A stretch of 64,000 bases of DNA from Alisma plantago-aquatica (Eukaryota > Streptophyta > Magnoliopsida > Alismatales > Alismataceae): positions 561,089,906 through 561,153,905 of the forward strand of contig OY856410.1 in the NCBI GenBank assembly GCA_963693085.1, written 5' to 3'. Positions 41,887-57,300 of this stretch are shown one piece after another. Position 1 is the first letter of the stretch, and every line of letters begins with the position of its first letter. Both the position numbers and the translations under genes were made by a program. The notes under the pieces were generated by a model, which had not been told where the DNA came from, made no database searches, and saw only the letters and a list, made by a program, of their open reading frames with translations.

Positions 41887-43690
41887 TGATGAATGCATAT
41901 TCATCTCTCATTTTTTCTTCATTTAGAATAATTAATTAGGACTTTTTTGTTAATTTTATCTAATTCAAAAATAAATAGCACTTTCATATTCTTGATTATA
42001 CTTTTTCTGAATTCTTATGATATTTTTCTTAATTTTTAGGAATTATCTAAGTAATTAAATCGAGAAAATAAAAGATGAAGATATGAGGCTTTTCAAATAT
42101 TCCCGCAGTACCTGAGATACTTGTCACCAAAATAGCCATATCGTTTGCGTATAAAGGTGTAATTTTAAGATAAAGTATGGAATGAAAAGAGAATTTTATT
42201 GGCTACAAAAAAAACATATTTTGTAGAAATTTTGTATTTATTTGGCTGCACAATTAACCAGTGAAAGTAGCATTACGTTTTCCCGCAGAGTCTGATTTCA
42301 GTATATAACTTTCACCAAAATTGGTATAACTCCCACATCCCAAGGAGGAATTTATTTTGCGAGTATGCGTTGGAAAGATAATTCAATTATCTACAGGAAA
42401 AATATACTTTAGGGCTTCTCACTAATTTTTAACTAGCCCAAAAATACGCTCGAAACCGCTGTTGCGGAAAATTAATGCAAAAGGAATTCAAAACAATCAA
42501 TTGTTTCCTCTATTGATTAGATCTAGAAAGTTAGCAGCCGCTGGCGGCCATTTCTTTTACCCTAAACTTAATGTATACCCCCTCCTTCTCCTATAAAAGG
42601 AGGGGCACTTCCTTCTCTTTGGGCATCTTGGATTTCTCTTTGTATGAGGATTCTGAAGTATTTATTCTTGTAATCATCTTCTCATTCTGCAATAAAATAG
42701 ATTTTATTTCAAACAATGTTCTTCCATACTTGGTTCTTGTCTCTTCATTCTATTTTAGTCTTAATCTTCTTTTCTCCATTCTTTAATTCCGGAGCAAGGA
42801 ACTAAGAACTATGCCATTTTATTATCTCTAGCATAAGGATTAACCTCCTGATTTTGGGCTAGACTATGGCTTCAGTACTTTCTTCCTCCGTCTCCCCCTT
42901 CTCCATGAGTGAGTAATTTTCTATCGAGGCAAGGAGAATAATCCCTTAGCCATGGCTTTATCGACTTTTCCTTAAAAAAGATTCTGGATGGCTTTTGGGT
43001 TTGATAACTAATTGATCTATCAAAGTAATTAATTGATTTGATCAAAATTTAATCTGGATGGATATGACTATGGAAGTTCAAATTTAGAACAACAAACCCA
43101 ATCGCATAGGAGTTTTGAAACGACCATGAATCTTCTTCTTTTAGGATGATGAACTAAGAAACATGAGCACCATGACCAATGGGTTCATGTGGAGTCCATC
43201 TTTAGTAGATTTTTATTAATTCACTTGCCTTCATCAAATCCGTCATTTTTAAGGATTAGTTTTTTTTTGCCTAGACTAAGGTGGTGAAAACCCCTAAAGC
43301 CTCGATTCTCATTTCTTGATCTAATCATCGCTTGTTTTTGCTTTCTTTGTAGTCTTTTCATTCATAATAGTTTTTCTTGTGCTACCAACAATCTTAATTT
43401 TCCTTGTGCCAGGGCAAATTTACATTCTTGTTAAGCGCATTTTCTTTCTTGCATTTCCTTCTTTAGTGTTTCAACCCCTAAAACTCGACTTTTACTTTCT
43501 ATTCCAAATCTAAAAAATACCAAAACAAATAAAAAGTTCTTCAAAACAATTGGTATAAAAAGAAACAATCTTAAAAAGTTGTCCTGTGGGATCGACCCTT
43601 TCTATACTAGCCTTAATCGGAAGGTTGAAAAAGGATTAAACTCTAGGATAATTATCTTAGTGTTTGTAAGTGCTAAGAGATGCATTAACA
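41887..43690 (+). repeat. 3' LTR of the young non-autonomous element
   Basis: 1804 bases, homologous end to end with 37363-39170. TATAAAA at 42592-42598 in the same hairpin context. Followed by the target duplication GTAGT. Confidence 0.92.
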
Positions 43691-43695
43691 GTAGT

Positions 43696-44497
43696 TTTCT
43701 TATCGAGGGGAGGGGAGTTTCTCCTTAGCCATGTGTTAATCGGATTGCGTTTTACACTACTATTTTAGATGGATGGTTTTATGTTTAAAACCACTAATTT
43801 AAATAAAATAATTAATCATTTTTAATCACTTGTTAATCTCAACGGATGTGACCGTGGAACTCAAGATTTAGAACGAGTAAATCGATTTCATGAGAATTTG
43901 GATTGCGACCATGGAAAAATCCTCTTTGCAATGAAGAACAAGGATGTGTAAACATTAGGACAATTGGTTCACGTGAAGTTCCTCTTGTTCATTTTTTTAT
44001 GGATAAATCACATACCTGCTTCTATCTTATTTGTTGTGTATTGCTTGATACTGGTTTCACAAGGGCTAAGGTGGTGAAACCCCTAAGCCCCAATGAATTC
44101 CTTCCCGATTTCAAATTGTTTCTTCTAAACGCTTGTTTTCAATTTGCCTTTTTAATTTCAATACTTTACTTTTGTTTAGCTAATCTTCTGAGCAAACAAT
44201 TTCTTCCTTTACTTCTTGTCTTAGAATAAATTATTCTTCCCTTGCATTAGTGTAATCTTTACTTCCTTTCCTTTTTAATTTCTTGTTCTAGTTTAAACAA
44301 CCAACCCTCAACTAGAATTTATTTTCTACTCCTTATTCAGAAATACCAAAAAGAAATAATTTAAAAAACAATCAAAATTAAAAGTGAATCTTAAAAACAT
44401 TGTCATGTGGGATCGACCCTTCTATACTAGCCTTAACTAGAAAGTAAAAATAGATTGAACTCTATGATAATTATTCTAGTGAAATTGTATACAGACA
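43696..44497 (+). mobile_element. Old non-autonomous element: end of the 3' LTR
   Basis: Continues the LTR cut at 37362: TTTCTTATCGAGGGGAGGGG matches the internal LTR context of the young element, and the end TTCTATACTAGCCTTAACTAG...ACAGACA parallels its LTR end. Right border about 44497, where LINE coding sequence resumes. Confidence 0.75.
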
Positions 44498-45016
44498 ATG
44501 CGTATCAAGAATCTCCTTCTAGATATTATACTTGCGTTTTACACACCACACACCAAGAAGATATCATCATGGAAGGTTTGTGGTTCATCCAATGTCCAAA
44601 GAAGAAGATTAATCAGACGTCACATATACAAGCAGAATATAAACATCATCACCACACAAGAAACTAAAATAGCACTCACTCCATTTATTGTAAAATCCAT
44701 AGGGGTAAACTCATTAACACATGACATCAAATATCGCCATAGGGTTTCAAGGGTGGTCTTATCATAGGTATTAACAAAAATATTTTCAACATCTCTCAAA
44801 CAGTTCTACGTGACTATTTCATCACCTTACATATTATCAACATCCAAGACTCTCTTGACTGGTAGTTATGCTAAACCTAGCTCTGATATTCAGAGTTATA
44901 TCAATGAAATTGCAGACCTTTTCTAGAACTACTCAAACAAACCTTGGCTCATAGGATCTGAATTCAACCTTATTACTTGAGACTTGAACATATGTAGCTT
45001 GCAAAGTGACTCAGGG
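44498..45016 (+). pseudogene. LINE endonuclease domain fragment
   Basis: Translations in two frames show WKVCGSSNVQRRRLIRRHI and NIITTQETK (the W-N-V-R-G and L-Q-E-T-K motifs of plant L1 endonuclease), then NKPWLIGSEFNLIT (usual form GDFN). The endonuclease nicks the target site to prime reverse transcription. Broken by frameshifts and by the solo LTR at 45017. Confidence 0.75.
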
Positions 45017-46105
45017 TGTGACGTCCCCGAAATTTCTAAAACTTAATCTGATGTGTGACGTCCAAATTAAAACCCTCACCTCAGCGAGAATCTCAATTTA
45101 AACACCATACACTAGGCTAAGAAAGAGAAAATCAAGGGAGTTAGAAGGAAACAATCAGTAGCACATGTACATGAAAAGTAATAAAACCATACACACATGT
45201 TCACCATTCAACATATAGTTACAACATGAATTGTTACAACATTTGATATTACACATTGAAAGGTAAACTTATACATATACATGTACTACATCTAAACTAC
45301 ATGATCTTAAGACAACAGGTTCACCTGTACATCAGCTCGCCACACAACTCTCAACTATCCTGGATCTTCAAGATCATAACCACAACCTAAACAAAAGATT
45401 ACATGCGATACACGTCAGCACAATATTCAAGAATATTGTACTGAGTGCGCCTACGTGTCTTTTATATACCTCTCATCATATCTTGGCAATAAGATAAAAC
45501 TAATATACTTGGTAGTTATAAAGAAATATAAGAAAAAGCATATACTTGCACAAAGATGCTCATTAACAAAAGAGAACACATATATTTTATGCACATTTCT
45601 ATCATATATATCTTGTACATCTGCCCCCAAGGGCTTTGATGTTTTTAGGCCTTATGATCTACTACCAAAGAGTTTGAGATCATTTTATGTGTGATCTACT
45701 ACCAAAGATTTTGATATCTAACACATGTGATCTACTACCAAAGAGTTTGAGATCACTTCAATACACTGTACTACCAAAGAGTTTAGTGCTATCAGAGATA
45801 ATATTATAAAACATAATTCAATTAACATCATTTCATCTAATGTGAACTTCACATAGAATCACGACAACTCATGGGAGAAATTAGACCTTTTTGTCTTCTC
45901 CCCTTGTTGGGAAGACCACTACCCACACCCCAGTGTCTCAATTGCACCCATACCTATGTATGACCATTTCTCCATCATTTTAGAAACCAAAAATTATTTA
46001 TGGGTCACAAGCCATTTCGTATAAAAAACTACTCGTAATTAGACCCATCCTTCATATAAATATGTGGCACTAATTAGCATAAATATTAGCAGACACCAAA
46101 TGAGC
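45017..46105 (+). mobile_element. Solo LTR (~1.09 kb) inside the LINE
   Basis: Starts TGTGACGTCCCCGAAATTTC and is flanked by CAGGG on both sides (45012-45016 and 46106-46110), where LINE coding resumes. The right end reads TGAGC instead of a clean CA. It holds TATA-like TTTTATATACC near 45470 and three to four degenerate copies of TGATCTACTACCAAAGAGTT at 45655-45790 (period about 37-42). Confidence 0.65.
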
Positions 46106-46110
46106 CAGGG

Positions 46111-48103
46111 CACCACATTCACAACACCACTAAGAAAACTAGATCAACTCTAAAAACTTAGAAAAAACAAAGATTAGGTAGCATGATGCACAAACCAGAT
46201 GATCTTGAACAACAAATTTTCTATGTAGATAACAACCCTAATGTTGATCCAAATTTTATTCTAGCTATTAAATCAGATACGGAGCACATCCAAAACTGCA
46301 TTGATATTATAAGGAAAAAAAAGAGCAAAGATCAAATGGGCTATAGAAGGTGATGGAAATACCAATTTTTTTCTTAAAAAAATATGTAATAATAATTCTA
46401 GAATTAATGTCATCTCTAGTCTAACCAACAACAGGACTAGTAAACCAAATAAAGCATCATAACAAACCACATCATCCCACATTTTCAAAAGATCTTCAAC
46501 AATTGGCACAAACCTACCTTTCTGGCATCTATTGAGTAGATACAGCTATGAAAAAAAACCATAGACTCTCCACAAAACATAATTTCCACCTTTACCATAG
46601 AAGAACTTAAAGATGCCATATTTAGCATGGGAAAGATAAATGACCAGGACCGGATGGAATGTATACTATTCTACATTACCATGTGGGACCATAACAAAGA
46701 TGACTTCATGCACCTCCTCAATACGACACAAACATACATATCCATAAACACATCAAGGTTCTCAACCATACCAACATAGCCTTGATAAAAAAGTTGAACA
46801 ACATTATTGAATCCAACAATTCAGACATATTAGCCTTATCAACACATCATACAAAATCCTATCAAAAATCCTTAGAAACCAAATAAAACCATACTTAGAA
46901 AAAATCATAGATAGAAACCAAAAGTTCCTTTCTTAAGCACAGAAACATACATGATGCATTCATTATGGTTAGTGAAACGATACACATATGGCACAAAAAC
47001 ATAACTCATGTTCTTGATTTGAAACTAGATTTTGAAAAAGCTTTCAATTATGTTAACTCACAATGTCTCATACATACCATGAAGGGATACATGTTCCCTT
47101 CAACCTGAATCAACTGAATGCATGCTTTCATATCGACAAACACATTCTCTACCATCATCAATGGATGACCATTTGGCTACTTCCATAACACTAATGGACT
47201 CAGACAAGGACAAATCCATTATCCCCTTACCTCTTCATCATGATCACCTCACTTCTCACATATATGATCAAAATGAGGAAAAATAAAGGCCTTATCCAAT
47301 CACCCAATGAATCTTTTGAAAATGTTATCCAATATGTGGATGACACAGTGATTCTAGTTAAAGAAGAAGATGACACTATTCTCAACACTATTTGCATCAT
47401 TGGTATTTTCTCATACATTTCAAGACTCAAGATTAACCTTATAAAATCCTTTATCGTAGGTATCAATACCCCAACTTATACTACCCTCAGATACCAAACA
47501 CATCTTAGATGCAAAACTGAACAATTTTTGGTCATGTACCTAGGATTACCCATCACAACTCAACATACTGAACACCGTATACAGCTCCCTATCATTGAAA
47601 AAATCAACATGAAATTATCATCATGGACAAACAACTTCCTCATCTTGGCAGGATTACTCACCCATCTAAATAGCTCCATTACCCCCATTACCACACATTA
47701 TCTCAGTTGCATGCCTTTACCTAGAAAATCTCTAAGAATGATAGACTCCCTTAGGAGAAAATTCAAATGGAACCATTTCACGAACACCTCTAATAAACCA
47801 AAATTACACCTGGTAAACTGGAAAACCATATGTGCACCAAAACAATCTGGAGGATGTGGTATCATAGACCTACAAACACATGTTATCCGCCTTATCACAA
47901 AAGTTATTGCATCACTTTCAACAAACACCACAAATATCTGGAAACCTTTCATCATACACAAATACTATCAAAACAAAAACCCTAGGTGGCATACAAAGAA
48001 AAGCATTACATCCCCTATGTGGAAATATATTGACAAACACATGAACACCATCATCCATATGATCAACACAACACCCCTCACCAGCAAACACATCAACTTC
48101 TAG
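46111..48103 (+). pseudogene. LINE reverse transcriptase
   Basis: Motifs in order: KRAKIKWAIEGDGNTNFF (linker), a GPDGM block near 46650, LDLKLDFEKAFNYVNSQ (46990-47060), PLSPYLFIMITSLL (47215), the catalytic YVDDTVILV (47330, Ala replaced by Val in the YADD-type box), YLGLPI, then KFKWNHF and ICAPKQSGGCGIIDL in the thumb/connection. The longest open piece is 47240-48103 (287 residues). Frameshifts separate the earlier blocks. Copies element RNA at the nicked target in active relatives. Confidence 0.88.
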
Positions 48104-48760
48104 ATTCATCCATGGTACCATAACATTATGATTATAAATTCAGGAATAAACCTTCACATCCCTCAAAACATGAAACATATTAGCACTACAAAAGCCATGA
48201 AACTCATCACCATCAACAAAAGAAACTCACTCAAATTATTGCTATAACAAAACTCCACAAATGAGGTCATTTCAGATATTATACATACTCTGGCGTACAA
48301 TACAGCAACCCACATCTCCAAGAAATGAGGAAAACTTTACACACCACATAAATCATATCATTTTCTCACACATAGAGGTATAACTACAAACCTATCTGAC
48401 TACTGGAATATCCATTGAGATAAAGAAAATCTTAATTTGGTTTATTATCTAAAAAAATACTTTTTGATCAAACCTCACAAAAAGAGGTTTTCATGGTCCT
48501 TTTAGATATCACATGTACCTCTCAAATGTGGAGTGGAACACCTTTTCACCCAGTGCTCAGACATATTACATATCGTCGACCACTTCTACCATATAAATTC
48601 TATAGAAAACTATGAACAAATGTCTTCATTGATCAACAACCTTACACCATTAGACACACAACATGAGCCATACATGCTGATCGTGGCTATTTTATGGCAT
48701 ATTTGAAGATTGAGAAACACTAGAAAATAGGACAACATCTATCACAGTTTGCAACACATG
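48104..48760 (+). pseudogene. LINE ORF2 C-terminal zf-RVT-like region
   Basis: A frame near 48508 reads LKCGVEHLFTQCSDI (C..E.HLF..C pattern of zf-RVT), and near 48690 IVAILWHI followed by RLRNTRK (iW..RN pattern). Full of stops. Confidence 0.65.
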
Positions 48761-49216
48761 ATCCCAGAGATTACACATACTCTACTTTTTTGCATTGTAG
48801 GAAATCCTTCGACATCTACTATGGAGAAGAAAGATGATGACACCCAGATGGATATGTTTGACAACTGCAGCAGTGAGTGTCGATGATTCACCCTTGAGGA
48901 GATCTTAGCCAACGACTCTGCTACTAGTTTATCACCATTACTAATTTATCTAGTCCATCTCTTGCTTTATTGAATGTTTTATGCAGAGGCCTATTGTTGA
49001 GGGGGTGCCTCCCCCAAACATGATTACAAATATCTCCCTATTTCAGCCGATGCATCGACATACTTAGTTTGTTTTTTTACAAACTATTTGGTGATGATGC
49101 CATATAACACACTCTTGAGGTCGTTCTAGAGTGATCTACTATGTACTACTTTAGTTTGCAGATGTTTATACTTGCAAACTAATTATCTATATATATGGAC
49201 TTTCTATGAAAAAAAA

Positions 49217-50244
49217 CCTACATTCCACAACATTCTAAATTCTAGGTGAAGTACAACAACGACGAGTCATCACTAGACCCCAAAAATTAGAGAACATTGA
49301 TTATTGGGTCCCCGTGCGAGTCAAATTACCATCATTCCAACCCCCAATCACTATAGTACTTTACGTAGGGTGGGATGGTCATCGATGCCCGCAACGGCCT
49401 TTTATTTAGCCAACTCATTTGTTCTCCTCCTCATCCTAGAGATAGGTTCCTCCTCGTGCTAGAGATAGGCTAATAATACGACAACTTACACGCTCGCAAA
49501 CAAAGTCGCGTCTACAGCGGAGGCGCTACATTCTCCCATGGCCGAGTAGCTCCACAACCGGTGAGTTGGTGACGCTGAGGAGAGACCAGGGACGTGAGTT
49601 GTTGAGGGTGAGTCTTAGCTTGGCGCCAGGGTTCTTAGCTAGGGTGTGGGGATCGTGAGTCTTAGCTTGGCGCCAGGGTTCTTAGCTAGGGTGTGGGGAT
49701 CGTTGTATCAGCCATGATATCAGTATATCCCCCGTCCTCTCACCCTATGACGTCACAATCAAATAACTGGTGGAGGGAGGCCCGAACATCCTCGGGGAGA
49801 ATACTTGTGGTTGCTGTTCATCCAGCCGGGATTCATTCAGAGCACGTAATATCTGTCTGCTCTGCTGCTTGAGTGACGATCTGATCACTCTAACAAGCTG
49901 ATAGTCGAAGATCTACGTTCGTAGAGAGTCGACACGTAAGATGGATCAACCGACCCATTTTATTAGTTGTTTATATTCGGCAAATGGCACGCCCATGTAT
50001 TTTCGCTTTGTTATCAAGAGAGCCAGGGCTGCCTCTAATGGAAAAGGCAAATGCTACATCCATTTGAAAACGCCAGGCGTTACAAACTTCCAAGGTTTAT
50101 TATCCTTATCTCCTCCACCTCTTGGAAGAGCATGTGTTCCCGCCACCTGATTGAACAGCAACTAGCAGGGGTAATCGGAGAAAAAATATCATGTGTTTGT
50201 TCCTATCTGTAATGATTCAGGTCTTATTGAACTTCTGGTGCCAA
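49217..50244. other. Unassigned moderately GC-rich DNA
   Basis: No family recognised. A 46-base unit GTGAGTCTTAGCTTGGCGCC... is directly duplicated at about 49608-49700. Short frames such as 49941-50150 show no known motif. Might be remnant of host sequence or of an old element. Confidence 0.3.
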
Positions 50245-50247
50245 TTA

Positions 50248-50716
50248 AGGGTATGTTTGGATTATGGGATTCCCTTAGATTTCCAGGAATACTGGATTTA
50301 TTTGATCCCAGTAAAAGTGATTGTTGCTTTTCAAATATCCATCAGTCGATGTTTGGTTTATTTGGACCACACCTCCCCTTCTCTTATGTAATAGAACAGA
50401 AAGTATGGTATAGATAAAAATGAGACCGGCAAAAACGGAGTCGGGGCATGAGTTTGCATCGGCAAAAGCGGGTAGCTATATGGCAGGGACTACAAACAGC
50501 TGGTGACGGTGGCTTATAAGGCGGAACAGACAACGTCCGCTGCATTTCGGCGTCCAGCGGTTTTCAAATGGAAACTATAATCCAGCATTTACAGTATAAC
50601 AAATAGTGTGGGATTCCTGTCATTTTCCAACTCCAACAAAGTAAACCTAAATTTTATACTGCTGAATTTCAGAATGCAATCTAATCCGTCGGAATACGGT
50701 AAATCAAACGTGCCCT
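50248..50716. mobile_element. PIF/Harbinger (Tourist)-like MITE, 469 bases
   Basis: Imperfect terminal inverted repeats AGGGTATGTTTGGATT and AAATCAAACGTGCCCT, flanked by TTA on both sides (50245-50247 and 50717-50719), the target duplication of this superfamily. No coding capacity. Confidence 0.7.
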
Positions 50717-50719
50717 TTA

Positions 50720-51063
50720 TGAGTTTGTAATGGTATGGTCAGCAATGAAACACGGGTTGCGAAGGACAAGACACAATTAAATGGGTGGGGTGGAAGGGAA
50801 TAAGGTAGGGCGGAGAGAAATAGAAAACAATGTAGCTCAGTAGCACACAGAGAGAAGGAGGAGAAATAGAAAACAATGTAGTTCATGATAAAGTATATAT
50901 GTCATTGAATGTTTTGACTTTGTGATCTTCTTTTTATTATGCCATCTAATGACTAGTTGCTCGGGTCTCTATGAAGGTGTTTATTTAGAAAAGTATATTT
51001 TTTTTGTTTTATCTATATTTTTCCATTTAGTTCCAGTAGAAGAAGATGGTATATTAGTTAATT

Positions 51064-51067
<4 letters not shown>
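50720..51067. other. Unassigned DNA, no gene seen
   Basis: Contains a short repeated GGAGAAATAGAAAACAATGTAG-like block (about 50810 and 50860). Nothing else recognisable. Confidence 0.3.

Positions 51068-51140
<73 letters not shown>
51068..51140. repeat. (TA)n microsatellite
   Basis: About 36 perfect TA dinucleotides ending exactly where MITE copy A begins. Confidence 0.95.
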
Positions 51141-51144
<4 letters not shown>

Positions 51145-51527
51145 AGACTAGAATACACTCGAGTGTATAGATTGCATGAATACACTCAAGTGTGTTTACA
51201 TATCAAGACTATTTTTTACAAAATGTAAACTATTGATTCACCGTCATATTATAACTAGGCTACATACAAATTTTGTGCCCATTTGAATGAGTGTAAGTCA
51301 CTCATCTAATGGCAACAAAATCGACGCGCGAAACTAATATGAAATGCATAATTTTTGCGGTCTTTATAACATGACCTATAAATGTCTAAATGTGCTCAAA
51401 TTTTACGTATGCGTTATTCACAAGATGTTTAAAAAGATCAATGGATTACATTTTAAAAAAAAATATTGCATCATGAAAAACTACTTGAGTGTATTCTGTC
51501 CGAATACACTCGAGTGTATACTAGCCT

Positions 51528-51531
<4 letters not shown>
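51141..51531 (+). mobile_element. Palindrome-ended MITE, copy A
   Basis: 391 bases. Ends AGTCAGACTAGAATACACTC and its near-complement; each end holds the perfect 16-base palindrome ATACACTCGAGTGTAT, with a second CACTCAAGTGT copy just inside. (TA)n lies on both sides. Non-coding. Confidence 0.85.

Positions 51532-51585
<54 letters not shown>
51532..51585. repeat. (TA)n microsatellite between MITE copies A and B
   Basis: About 27 TA units between two copies of the same MITE in the same orientation. Confidence 0.95.
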
Positions 51586-52312
<727 letters not shown>

Positions 52313-52375
52313 ACATGTTAGAATACACTCGAGTGTATACGGAAAATAATACATTCAAGTAGTTTTCCATTATGC

Positions 52376-52379
<4 letters not shown>
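52313..52379 (-). mobile_element. Palindrome-ended MITE, truncated copy C
   Basis: Only about 67 bases of one end: TTAGAATACACTCGAGTGTA, the inner CATTCAAGTAG copy and CCATTATGCAATAT, in the orientation of copy D, then abrupt change to (TA)n. Confidence 0.75.
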
Positions 52380-52428
<49 letters not shown>

Positions 52429-52430
52429 CA
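52380..52430. repeat. (TA)n microsatellite
   Basis: About 22 TA units followed by ACATACATATATAT. Confidence 0.95.
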
Positions 52431-54127
52431 TATATATGGCTACTCACTCGCGGGCTGATCTAAGAATATAATTGCACCTGACAACTTCGTCACTACCGGA
52501 TACGTACAATTCAACAAATAGTAACGATGGAACTATTAGCAATTATGTTATGAATGATTATACGTGCATGGAGTAGTGGTACAAGTCTGATTAAGAGTGA
52601 AAATAGTAGGTGTCAACTACTTCAATACTGATCGCATACCAATCTTGAAGTATACCCATGCCTAACGTAACGAGTCTAAAACCATTGTAGTAGTATCTTT
52701 TTGTGGAGACAAATAAATACATGAGAAATAAAATAATGCTCCCAGATTTTATTACAAAACGTCATCGTGAGTTACAAATTTCTCCTTTCCATTACAGATT
52801 CTATGTTCTCATTAAAATGTTGAATCTATCCTTATAAAGTTTTTAAATTCTATAAAATTTTATTGCATACAAAATAGTTACACGTCATTGTTATATTTTC
52901 CATCATATTTGCATAAATATAGATGCCCACAAAAATAATATGGCTATAAAATAAATAAGTTATAATATAAATAAGTATTATGTAATGAGAATATATAATC
53001 TGAAACAAAGTAAATAGCAAAGCACAGTTGTAACTAGGAAAGAGCAACTGGAACGGGAAAAGAAAATTGCAATATGAAAGAGCATGTTGTAACTAAAATA
53101 GACATTCTGTAATATGAAAGAGTATGTTGTAACAGGCAAAGATGTCATTATGTAATAAGAAAGAATGATTTGTAATCTATACAGATAATTTATAATAATT
53201 TGTAATGAAAAGGAAACAAATGTAATCAAGGATGAAATTTTGTAATACAATCTGGATGTATCAAATTCTCTAAGAGAATGAACCTCGATACATCAAAAGT
53301 TGTAATAATAAGGAACACTTTGTAATGAGAATAGAGAACTGGTAATGAGAATGAAAAAGTTGTAGCCAGTGGTGACATTCTTTATTACAACCTAGGTGTA
53401 TGAAGTTTTTATTATTTTAGAGAATGAACCAAGTACATAGAAATTATAATAAGAAAGATTATTTTGTAATGATAACTGAGAATCCATAATGAAAATAAGA
53501 AAGTTATAATTAAAGATGATAATTCTATCAAAATTTCTATCTAAGAGACTAAACTTTAGTACAAAGTAAATTCTAATAAGTAGGAACATCATGTAATGTG
53601 AATCAAAAAATTGTAATGAGAATGAAAAAATGTAACCAAGGTTCACGTCTTGTAATACAACCTGACTGTATTAGATACTATATCTATATTATGTATATGA
53701 CAACTACGTGGAACATCTCCTAATTATGAGTCAGTGGCGAACATGTGTTTAGAGTGAACATTGTTTTCGTCCTCATTCATTTTTTATTCACCTAACATGG
53801 ATGCCTCTACGGTTATCTTTCCTACTAGTGTATGCACTCAATTAATTGTCATCTTGTTGCAAATAATAGCATCATACCCATGCACTACTAACGAAACTTA
53901 AATTAAAAAAGGGTGTCAATGTGTTCCATACAATACGTGATTGAATTCTGCTTAATTACAAAACATACCACCACTATTCCATACATACATAAATGAAATC
54001 TACATAATTATAATAGATGCCACCCCATGCATGCAACCGTAATGGATTTGAATTTAATTACAGTTTATACCATCGCATCTCAATGAATGGGTAATTAACT
54101 TGGCTACCCGCGTGGGCATTCAATACA

Positions 54128-54130
<3 letters not shown>
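52431..54130. repeat. AT-rich DNA with degenerate TGTAATGAGAA-type repeats
   Basis: Between about 53100 and 53680 the motif TGTAAT followed by GAGAA, AAGAA or ACAAC recurs about a dozen times; longer ~130-base units (TGTAATACAACCTGG...GTATCAAATT...GAATGAACC) repeat three to four times with heavy decay. No gene seen. The remainder is unassigned. Confidence 0.5.
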
Positions 54131-54197
<67 letters not shown>

Positions 54198-54212
54198 TAC
54201 TACTACTACTAT
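54131..54212. repeat. (TA)n then (CTA)n microsatellite
   Basis: About 32 TA units followed by six ACT/CTA units. Confidence 0.95.
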
Positions 54213-54550
54213 TATAAAAAGAGCGAGTTCACGCTGTACTCTGCTTCATTCTCTCTCTTTTCACAATTTTTTCCACTTTTTTATATTTACTTAATTTTAT
54301 ATTTTCTCCTTCATGATAAAAGAACAAAAAGATGATCATTATCCTTCTAGGCCATTATGATGATTATCATTATCTTTTTGGGAAGTTTATTTTTCAAATA
54401 TTTAATGTAAGATAAACATGTTCAATGGGGCACGATTACCATTATCCTTTTGAGAAGTTTTATTTTTTAAATATTTAAAATAAACATGTTTAATGGGGCA
54501 CGTGCATATGCACGTGTGTTGATAGTATATATATATATATATATATATAT

Positions 54551-54724
54551 TCTCTGCCCACATGAGTAACTAAATTTTCTTACTTGTGGATATGTTTTGT
54601 AATAGAAAGAGACCTATTTGTAACGAGGCAACCACAGTTCTATTACAAAAATTATTTTGTAAATACAAAAGGAAAATGTTGTCCTCCTTCTAAATACAAT
54701 AAAAATGATATTTATGATATATAT
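54551..54724. repeat. Duplicated ~180-base block, second copy
   Basis: TCTCTGCCCACATGAGTAAC onward; direct repeat of 52131-52312, about 2.4 kb away. Confidence 0.85.
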
Positions 54725-55091
54725 ACAGGCTAGAATACACTCGAGTGTTTTCATAGAGGAATACACTCAAGTACTTTTCCATGATGCAATATTTTTTTTT
54801 AAACATCATGTGAATAGCTCATATATAAATTTTGAGTCCATTTGGGCATTTACAGGTCATGTTATGAAGACTACACAAATTATACATTTCAAATTAGTTT
54901 CGTGCATCGATTTTGTTGCTTCAGATGAGTAACTTATACTCATCCAAATGAGCTCAAAATTTACATGTAGCCTAATGATAGTGAAATAATGAAGATCAAT
55001 GGTTTATATTTTGTAAAAAAATAGTCTTGTTATGCAAACACCACTTGAGTGTAGTGTGCCATCTATACACTCGAGTGTATTCTAGCTTGAC
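54725..55091 (-). mobile_element. Palindrome-ended MITE, copy D (inverted)
   Basis: About 367 bases, reverse orientation relative to copies A and B: it begins with CAGGCTAGAATACACTCGAG and the AAGTACTTTTCCATGATGCA block and ends TACACTCGAGTGTATTCTAG. (CT)n(TA)n follows directly. Confidence 0.82.

Positions 55092-57300
<2,209 letters not shown>

Larger units (their letters stand above)
37363..43690 (+). mobile_element. Complete young non-autonomous LTR retrotransposon (LARD-like, Tat/Athila type)
   Basis: Two LTRs of ~1.8 kb (37363-39170 and 41887-43690, ends TGATGAATG...CATTAACA) and perfect 5-base duplication GTAGT (37358-37362, 43691-43695). By eye the LTRs are about 95% identical over their first ~270 bases. 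The 2.7 kb interior has a tRNA-Asp-type primer site and a polypurine tract, but no gag, protease, RT or integrase; it carries one unknown ORF frame instead. It must be mobilised by enzymes of a related autonomous element. Confidence 0.92.
44498..49216 (+). mobile_element. Decayed L1-type LINE, interrupted twice
   Basis: Plus-strand pieces of ORF2: APE-type endonuclease (44498-45016), RT (46111-48103), zinc-finger-like zf-RVT end (48500-48760), 3' UTR, and an A8 run at 49209-49216. The 5' end is displaced to the left by the nested stack. Many frameshifts and stops; inactive. Confidence 0.82.

Noticed and set aside
49941..50150. Possible short host gene of 69 codons
   Set aside because: No recognisable domain and no supporting promoter or intron signals.
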